A DNA stretch of 9,395 bases, taken from Gallionellaceae bacterium (lineage in GTDB: Bacteria > Pseudomonadota > Gammaproteobacteria > Burkholderiales > Gallionellaceae). The notes beneath the pieces are model-generated. The model was not told the DNA's origin and ran no database searches. It worked only from the letters and a program-made list of their open reading frames with translations. A program made the translations under genes and the position numbers. The stretch spans positions 1 to 9,395 of the forward strand of contig JAUSKS010000007.1 of NCBI GenBank assembly GCA_030646595.1. Reading direction: 5' to 3'. Shown here piece after piece: positions 4,822 to 9,395 of the stretch (position 1 is its first letter; every line of letters starts with the position of its first letter).

Positions 4822-5217
4822 ATGAGTATGAGTGATCCCATCTCCGACATGTTAACGCGCATCAGAAATGCGCAAATGGCGGAAAAAGTAACCGTGGTAA
4901 TGCCTTCTTCCAAGCTCAAGGCGGCGATTGCCAAGGTGTTGCAGGATGAAGGTTATGTGGACGGCTACAAGGTTTCCAGCAATGACGGCAAGCCCGTACT
5001 GGAAATTGGCTTGAAATATTATGCCGGACGTCCAGTCATCGAAAAAATTCAACGCGTCAGCCGTCCCGGATTGCGTATATACAAGGGCTGCGAAGATATA
5101 CCCAAGGTCATGAACGGTTTGGGTGTGGCTATCGTATCTACTTCCAAAGGATTGATGACTGATCGCAAAGCGCGCGCCAACGGCATAGGCGGCGAAGTGT
5201 TGTGCATCGTCGCGTAA
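4822..5217 (+). CDS. rpsH: 30S ribosomal protein S8
   Basis: S8 is a primary 16S rRNA-binding protein (helix 21) and in E. coli the translational repressor of the spc operon. The 131 residues match the family: [15 protein letters not shown] at the start, then [20 protein letters not shown] and the signature [16 protein letters not shown], with the C-terminus GGEVLCIVA. Two start codons lie close together (4822 and 4828). The first was chosen because AAGGA lies 8 nt upstream of it and the N-terminus MSMSDPI is common in betaproteobacteria. A longer in-frame extension back to 4771 overlaps rpsN and is not supported. Confidence 0.97.
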   Translation: MSMSDPISDMLTRIRNAQMAEKVTVVMPSSKLKAAIAKVLQDEGYVDGYKVSSNDGKPVLEIGLKYYAGRPVIEKIQRVSRPGLRIYKGCEDIPKVMNGLGVAIVSTSKGLMTDRKARANGIGGEVLCIVA

Positions 5218-5226
5218 GGGGAAACT

Positions 5227-5760
5227 ATGTCCAGAGTCGCTAAAAATCCTATTCCATTGCCAGCCGGTGTCGAAGTGACCCTGGCGGCTGATAAAATTTC
5301 GGTAAAGGGTACCTTGGGTACACTGAGCCAGGCTTTAAACAGTGATGTGACTGTGCAGCGTCAAGGCGAACATTTGCAATGCGCTGCTACCAATGATTCG
5401 ATGCAGGCCAATGCCATGTCCGGCACGGTACGCGCGCTTATTGCCAATATGATAGTAGGCGTGAGCAAGGGCTTCGAGCGCAAGCTGACGCTGGTGGGTG
5501 TGGGTTATCGTGCCCAGGCTGCCGGTGACACGCTGAATCTGACTTTGGGTTATTCGCACCCGGTGGCGTACAAAATGCCCAAGGGTGTAACCGTTGCTAC
5601 GCCAACACAGACTGAAATTGTATTAAAAAGTTCGAACAAGCAGCAGGTTGGGCAGGTTGCCGCCGAGATTCGTGCCTTCCGTGAGCCGGAGCCTTATAAG
5701 GGCAAGGGTGTGCGTTATGCCGACGAAGTGGTGATCCTGAAAGAAACCAAAAAGAAATAA
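5227..5760 (+). CDS. rplF: 50S ribosomal protein L6
   Basis: L6 lies near the sarcin-ricin loop and the factor-binding site of the large subunit. The 177 residues show the two repeated L6 domains. The first contains [17 protein letters not shown], then [13 protein letters not shown]. The second carries [34 protein letters not shown] and the signature [22 protein letters not shown] directly after the rpsH stop serves as the ribosome-binding site, 9 nt downstream of that stop. The gene is intact. Confidence 0.98.
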   Translation: MSRVAKNPIPLPAGVEVTLAADKISVKGTLGTLSQALNSDVTVQRQGEHLQCAATNDSMQANAMSGTVRALIANMIVGVSKGFERKLTLVGVGYRAQAAGDTLNLTLGYSHPVAYKMPKGVTVATPTQTEIVLKSSNKQQVGQVAAEIRAFREPEPYKGKGVRYADEVVILKETKKK

Positions 5761-5771
5761 TCGAGGCCATC

Positions 5772-6128
5772 ATGTTTATCAAGAATGAAGCACGTCAGCG
5801 CAGAGCACGCAAAACCCGTGCAAGAATCGCTGAACAGAAGACAGTACGATTGGCAGTGAGCCGCAGCAATCTGCACATCTATGCTCAAATCATTTCAGCT
5901 TGCGGCAGCAAGGTGCTGGCCAGTGCTTCTACGCTGGAAGCGGAAGTGCGCAAGGAGCTGGCTAATGGCGGCAATGCTGCTGCGGCTGCACTGGTAGGCA
6001 AGCGCATCGCCGAAAAAGCCAAGAGCGCCGGTATTGCCGAAGTGGCATTTGACCGTTCCGGTTACAAATATCATGGCCGTGTCAAAGCGCTGGCAGATGC
6101 TGCGCGCGAACATGGCTTGAAGTTCTAG
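5772..6128 (+). CDS. rplR: 50S ribosomal protein L18
   Basis: L18, with L5, binds 5S rRNA and delivers it to the central protuberance. The 118 residues match family length. An arginine-rich N-terminus ([17 protein letters not shown]) is followed by [17 protein letters not shown] and the C-terminal [20 protein letters not shown] and EHGLKF, which are diagnostic. GAGG lies 5 nt before the ATG. The MFIKNEARQ start differs slightly from the more common MDKKxARxRR but needs no other start codon. Confidence 0.97.
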   Translation: MFIKNEARQRRARKTRARIAEQKTVRLAVSRSNLHIYAQIISACGSKVLASASTLEAEVRKELANGGNAAAAALVGKRIAEKAKSAGIAEVAFDRSGYKYHGRVKALADAAREHGLKF

Positions 6129-6138
6129 TGGAGAAATA

Positions 6139-6660
6139 ATGGCTAAGTCACCAGCAAGAATGCAGCAAGCGGAAGAGAAAGGCGATGGCCTGATCGAGAA
6201 AATGATCTCGATCAATCGCGTGACCAAGGTCGTCAAGGGCGGACGCATTATGGGTTTTGCCGCATTGACCGTAGTGGGCGATGGCGATGGCCGTATCGGC
6301 ATGGGCAAGGGTAAATCCAAGGAAGTGCCGGTCGCGGTGCAGAAAGCCATGGATGAGGCGCGCCGCAAAATGCTCAAGATCAGCTTGAACAAGGGTACTT
6401 TGCATCATACCGTGATAGGCCGCCATGGCGCAGCCAAAGTGTATATGCAGCCTGCTTCAGAAGGTACCGGCATTATTGCTGGTGGTGCGATGCGCGCGGT
6501 GTTCGAGGCAGTAGGGGTGCATAACATTCTGGCCAAATGTATCGGTTCCAGCAATCCTTATAACGTGGTGCGGGCAACGCTGAATGGTTTGCAGGCGCTC
6601 AACTCTCCCGCTGAAATTGCTGCCAAGCGTGGCAAGAGCATAGAAGAAATTCAGGAGTAA
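6139..6660 (+). CDS. rpsE: 30S ribosomal protein S5
   Basis: S5 is at the mRNA entry channel and the head-body hinge, takes part in decoding fidelity and forms part of the spectinomycin site. The 173 residues include the N-terminal double-stranded-RNA-binding fold (about 17-85: [19 protein letters not shown], then [17 protein letters not shown]) and the C-terminal domain ([34 protein letters not shown]). GGAG lies 5-8 nt before the ATG. Codons about 15-27 contain a long stem-loop (6182-6219). The three-base gap to rpmD places the rpmD ribosome-binding site inside rpsE. Confidence 0.98.
   Translation: MAKSPARMQQAEEKGDGLIEKMISINRVTKVVKGGRIMGFAALTVVGDGDGRIGMGKGKSKEVPVAVQKAMDEARRKMLKISLNKGTLHHTVIGRHGAAKVYMQPASEGTGIIAGGAMRAVFEAVGVHNILAKCIGSSNPYNVVRATLNGLQALNSPAEIAAKRGKSIEEIQE
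6182..6219 (+). other. Strong stem-loop within the 5' coding part of rpsE
   Basis: TGATCGAGA (6191-6199) and TCTCGATCA (6206-6214) form a perfect 9-bp stem with a 6-nt loop. GCGAT (6182-6186) and ATCGC (6215-6219) extend it by 5 bp across a GGCC bulge, for 14 pairs in all. It covers codons for [13 protein letters not shown]. It could affect translation or mRNA stability, or it may be an accident of codon choice. Confidence 0.5.
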
Positions 6661-6663
6661 AAA

Positions 6664-6864
6664 ATGGTACAGGCAAAAAAAATATCGCTGCCCAAGCTGA
6701 AAGTAACGCAGATTAAAAGCGTCATCGGCACCAAGGAATCTCATCGCGCCTGTGTGCGCGGCTTGGGACTACGTCGCCTGAATCAGACAGTGGAAGTAGA
6801 AGATACGCCGGCAGTGCGCGGCATGATTAACAAAGTGTATTATTTGATTAAGTGCAATGGTTAA
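6664..6864 (+). CDS. rpmD: 50S ribosomal protein L30
   Basis: L30 is a small 23S rRNA-binding protein. The 66 residues are slightly longer than the usual ~59-61, because of a [11 protein letters not shown] head. The core matches the family: [40 protein letters not shown] and [17 protein letters not shown] lies inside the end of rpsE, 6 nt before the ATG. The ending KCNG is a short tail. L30 is absent from some bacteria, so its presence agrees with a proteobacterial origin. Confidence 0.96.
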   Translation: MVQAKKISLPKLKVTQIKSVIGTKESHRACVRGLGLRRLNQTVEVEDTPAVRGMINKVYYLIKCNG

Positions 6865-6877
6865 GTGCGAGGCGTAA

Positions 6878-7312
6878 ATGCAACTCAATAAAATTCAACC
6901 TGCAGCAGGCTCCACCCACGCCAAGCGTCGCGTAGGGCGCGGTATCGGCTGCGGCCTGGGTAAGACTTGTGGGCGCGGTCATAAAGGTCAGAAATCCCGT
7001 TCCGGTGGTTTTCATAAAGTGGGCTTTGAAGGCGGTCAGATGCCGCTGCAACGCCGCTTGCCCAAGCGCGGCTTTGTTTCTCTGACACGCTATGACAATG
7101 TGCAAGTACGTTTGTCTGATCTGGAAAAAATGCCGATAGAGGTGATTGATTTGCTGGTGCTGAAGCAGGCTGGGGTTGTTCCTGCTGCGGCTTTGACGGC
7201 GAAAGTTATTCTGTCAGGTGAACTTAAACGTGCCGTTAAATTGCAAGGTTTGTTGCTCACCAAAGGTGCGCGCGCTGCAGTGGAAGCGGCTGGCGGCAGC
7301 ATCGCAGAATAA
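6878..7312 (+). CDS. rplO: 50S ribosomal protein L15
   Basis: L15 is a late 50S assembly protein with a long glycine- and arginine-rich extension that threads through 23S rRNA. The 144 residues match the family: [20 protein letters not shown], then [37 protein letters not shown] and the C-terminal [20 protein letters not shown] lies 5 nt before the ATG. The spacing is 13 nt from rpmD and 23 nt to secY. Confidence 0.97.
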   Translation: MQLNKIQPAAGSTHAKRRVGRGIGCGLGKTCGRGHKGQKSRSGGFHKVGFEGGQMPLQRRLPKRGFVSLTRYDNVQVRLSDLEKMPIEVIDLLVLKQAGVVPAAALTAKVILSGELKRAVKLQGLLLTKGARAAVEAAGGSIAE

Positions 7313-7335
7313 CTAGAACAACTCAGGGCGAGCCA

Positions 7336-8655
7336 GTGGATTCAGTAGCTAAAAAAAATGCGAGCAAAGGCAAGTACGGTGACTTAAGCCGTCGCCTGTG
7401 GTTCCTGTTATTGGCCATGGTGGTGTATCGCATCGGCGCGCATATCCCGGTGCCGGGCATTGATCCCACCGTATTGGCTGATTTGTTCAATTCGCAGAAG
7501 AACGGCATACTCGGTATGTTCAACATGTTCTCCGGCGGTGCGCTGTCGCGCTTCACCATTTTTGCGCTGGGCATCATGCCGTATATTTCGGCTTCCATCA
7601 TCATGCAGTTGGCGACCATAGCCGTACCGCAGCTGGAGGCGCTGAAAAAAGAAGGCGATGCAGGTCGCCGCAAAATTACGCAATACACGCGCTATGGCAC
7701 CTTGATATTGGCCCTGTTTCAGGCGTTTGGTATCTCGGTGGCGTTGCAATCGCAAGCTGGTTTGGTACCGCACCCTGGCGGAATGTTTCAGATGACTACG
7801 GTCATCACTTTGGTAACCGGCACCATGTTTTTGATGTGGCTGGGTGAACAGATTACGGAACGTGGTTTGGGTAATGGTATTTCGCTGATTATTTTTGCTG
7901 GTATTGCAGCGGGCCTGCCGAGCGCGATAGGTAATACCCTGGAGATGGCGCGTACCGGTGCTTTTTCCATTCCGCTGGTGCTGTTTCTGTTTTTTGGAGC
8001 CATCGCCATTACTGCGCTGGTGGTGTTCGTTGAGCGCGGGCAACGCAAGATACTGGTGAATTATGCCAAGCGTCAGGTAGGTAACAAAGTATATGGTGGG
8101 CAGAGTTCACATTTGCCGTTGAAGTTGAATATGGCTGGGGTTATCCCGCCGATTTTTGCTTCCAGTATTATTCTGTTTCCCGCCACCTTGGCCGGATGGT
8201 TTGGTAGTGGGCAGGGCATGACCTGGTTGAAGGACATCAGCGACAAGCTGGCCCCTGGACAACCCATCTATGTGTTGCTGTATGCGGCCGCGATTATTTT
8301 CTTCTGTTTCTTTTATACGGCGTTGGTGTTTAATCCCAAAGAAACAGCAGACAATTTAAAGAAGAGTGGTGCGTTTCTGCCCGGCATACGTCCTGGCGAA
8401 CAGACTGCGCGTTATATAGAAAAGATCACCTTGCGCTTGACACTGATAGGCGCGATTTATGTAACCCTGGTGTGCTTGCTGCCAGAATTTCTGGTAGTGA
8501 AGTGGAATGTACCGTTTTACTTTGGCGGAACTTCATTGTTGATTCTGGTGGTAGTCACCATGGATTTCATGGCGCAGGTGCAGTCTTACTTGATGACACA
8601 TCAGTATGAAAACCTGTTGAAGAAAGCCAATTTTAAAGGTGGGTTAACGCGCTGA
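7336..8655 (+). CDS. secY: Protein translocase channel subunit SecY
   Basis: SecY is the central pore of the SecYEG inner-membrane translocon, exporting unfolded proteins with SecA and inserting membrane proteins from ribosomes. The 439 residues match family length. About ten hydrophobic segments are visible (near 21-36, 72-95, 119-137, 152-170, 181-198, 212-231, 267-288, 311-332, 368-388 and 396-412). Signatures are [12 protein letters not shown] after TM1, [20 protein letters not shown] at 170-189 and the C5-loop [13 protein letters not shown] at 351-363 with its conserved Arg, important for SecA and ribosome contact. The start is GTG with a modest AGGG 8 nt upstream; no ATG fits. The TGA overlaps the infA ATG by one base. 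Confidence 0.97.
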   Translation: MDSVAKKNASKGKYGDLSRRLWFLLLAMVVYRIGAHIPVPGIDPTVLADLFNSQKNGILGMFNMFSGGALSRFTIFALGIMPYISASIIMQLATIAVPQLEALKKEGDAGRRKITQYTRYGTLILALFQAFGISVALQSQAGLVPHPGGMFQMTTVITLVTGTMFLMWLGEQITERGLGNGISLIIFAGIAAGLPSAIGNTLEMARTGAFSIPLVLFLFFGAIAITALVVFVERGQRKILVNYAKRQVGNKVYGGQSSHLPLKLNMAGVIPPIFASSIILFPATLAGWFGSGQGMTWLKDISDKLAPGQPIYVLLYAAAIIFFCFFYTALVFNPKETADNLKKSGAFLPGIRPGEQTARYIEKITLRLTLIGAIYVTLVCLLPEFLVVKWNVPFYFGGTSLLILVVVTMDFMAQVQSYLMTHQYENLLKKANFKGGLTR

Positions 8656-8873
8656 TGGCCAAAGAAGATGCGATGCAGATGCAGGGAGAGATATTGGAAT
8701 CCCTACCTAATGCAACCTTTCGCGTGAAACTGGAAAATGGTCATATCGTGTTGGGACATATCTCAGGCAAGATGCGCATGCATTACATACGTATCCTGCC
8801 GGGGGACAAGGTAACGGTTGAGTTGACGCCTTACGATTTGACTAAAGGGCGAATTATATTTCGCGCCAAGTAA
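8655..8873 (+). CDS. infA: Translation initiation factor IF-1
   Basis: IF-1 is an OB-fold factor that occupies the 30S A site during initiation and aids IF-2 and IF-3. The 72 residues match the family nearly throughout: [40 protein letters not shown] and [20 protein letters not shown]. The ATG overlaps the secY stop as TGATG, so it is probably translated by coupling. Placement of infA between secY and rpmJ is normal for betaproteobacteria; in E. coli infA is elsewhere. Confidence 0.98.
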   Translation: MAKEDAMQMQGEILESLPNATFRVKLENGHIVLGHISGKMRMHYIRILPGDKVTVELTPYDLTKGRIIFRAK

Positions 8874-8887
8874 TTTAGGAGAAGCAA

Positions 8888-9004
8888 ATGAAAGTACAAG
8901 CATCAGTAAAAAAAGTTTGCCGCAATTGCAAAATTGTCAGGCGCAAGCGGGTAGTTCGTGTGATCTGCAGCAGTGATCCACGGCACAAGCAACGCCAGGG
9001 TTAA
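8888..9004 (+). CDS. rpmJ: 50S ribosomal protein L36, zinc-binding form
   Basis: L36 is the smallest ribosomal protein and binds 23S rRNA near the stalk base. The frame encodes 38 residues: [20 protein letters not shown] followed by [18 protein letters not shown]. The zinc ligands Cys11, Cys14, Cys27 and His33 are all present, so this is the zinc-dependent form. AGGAG lies 7 nt upstream of the ATG. It is the last gene of the spc operon; the alpha-operon promoter begins with the base after its stop. Confidence 0.97.
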   Translation: MKVQASVKKVCRNCKIVRRKRVVRVICSSDPRHKQRQG

Positions 9005-9033
9005 TTGAATCAAGCAGCAACTAGATGTATAAT
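9005..9033 (+). promoter_or_regulatory. Alpha operon promoter (sigma70 type)
   Basis: TTGAAT (9005-9010, 4 of 6) and a perfect TATAAT (9028-9033) are separated by exactly 17 bp, immediately after the rpmJ stop. Transcription would start near 9040, leaving a leader of only about 24 nt before rpsM. In E. coli the alpha operon also begins with its own promoter before rpsM. Confidence 0.75.
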
Positions 9034-9063
9034 TTTAAACTTTTTGAAGAATAGGATAACTGC

Positions 9064-9395
9064 ATGGCCCGTATTGCAGGAGTAAACATTCCAAATCATC
9101 AGCACACCATGATCGCTTTGACAGCGATTTACGGCGTTGGCCGTAGCCGTTCGCGCAAAATATGCGCGGCTGTGGGGGTGAATATCGCTACCAAGATTAA
9201 GGATCTGACTGATGCTGATCTAGACAAGCTGCGTGATGAAATCGGCAAATTTACCGTAGAAGGTGATCTGCGCCGCGAAATTTCCATGAACATCAAGCGT
9301 CTGATGGACTTGGGTTGCTACCGTGGTTTGCGTCACCGTCGCGGCTTGCCGGTACGTGGGCAACGTACCCGCACCAATGCCCGTACACGCAAGGG
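9064..9395 (+). CDS. rpsM: 30S ribosomal protein S13, 3' end outside window
   Basis: S13 lies at the top of the 30S head, contacts the 50S in bridge B1 and touches P-site tRNA with its basic tail. The 110 visible codons read [20 protein letters not shown], a helix-hairpin segment [12 protein letters not shown], and the basic motif [20 protein letters not shown] ending ARTRK. About ten C-terminal residues are cut off by the window edge. AGGA lies 7 nt before the ATG. It is the first gene of the alpha operon, downstream of a strong promoter. Confidence 0.97.
   Translation, partial: MARIAGVNIPNHQHTMIALTAIYGVGRSRSRKICAAVGVNIATKIKDLTDADLDKLRDEIGKFTVEGDLRREISMNIKRLMDLGCYRGLRHRRGLPVRGQRTRTNARTRK

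Noticed and set aside
7408..8043. Minus-strand open frame (211 codons) opposite secY
   Set aside because: Composition rich in Gln, Arg and His is typical of an antisense shadow of a membrane-protein gene; no ribosome-binding site or family signature.
1..9395. CRISPR arrays, tRNA or rRNA genes, replication origins
   Set aside because: No regularly spaced long repeats, no cloverleaf or rRNA signatures and no DnaA-box cluster were seen by eye.

Overview
This window is the heart of a bacterial ribosomal-protein supercluster in the S10 - spc - alpha order. It holds rpsC(partial)-rplP-rpmC-rpsQ, then about 1.7 kb of non-ribosomal DNA, then rplN-rplX-rplE-rpsN-rpsH-rplF-rplR-rpsE-rpmD-rplO-secY-infA-rpmJ and the start of rpsM. 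The protein sequences point to a betaproteobacterium: L16, S17, L14, SecY and IF-1 are of the beta/gamma type, S14 is the 101-residue zinc-free form, and L36 is the four-ligand zinc form. An order such as Nitrosomonadales is a reasonable guess, but the genus cannot be read from the sequence.

Positions 1-1462 are the end of the S10 operon (30S proteins S3 and S17, 50S proteins L16 and L29), tightly packed with 17-nt and 4-nt gene overlaps. Positions 3192-9004 are a complete spc operon. It adds 50S proteins L14, L24, L5, L6, L18, L30, L15 and L36, 30S proteins S14, S8 and S5, the SecY translocon channel and initiation factor IF-1. A good sigma70-type promoter at 9005-9033 then starts the alpha operon with rpsM.

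The unusual part is 1463-3191, exactly at the S10/spc operon boundary. From left to right it holds a REP-like palindrome, a weak Fur-box-like site, an intact minus-strand gene for a HEPN-domain HepT-like toxin (RX4HXY motif), and a short in-frame tail that looks like the end of its MNT nucleotidyltransferase antitoxin gene, overlapping the toxin start as ATGA. Next come the C-terminal third of an IS4-type transposase and the N-terminal fragment of an IS1380-type transposase pointing the other way. Last are an AT-rich stretch with short repeats, a candidate spc promoter, a second REP-like palindrome in the opposite orientation, and a structured leader before rplN. The block looks like an accessory toxin-antitoxin island scarred by insertion sequences, which beheaded the antitoxin. 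Because it lies between two operons with separate promoters, it is probably tolerated.

The ribosomal genes look ordinary and intact. Non-coding details of interest are the mutually exclusive hairpins in the rplN leader, a long stem-loop inside the start of rpsE, and spacer repeats after rplN and rplE.
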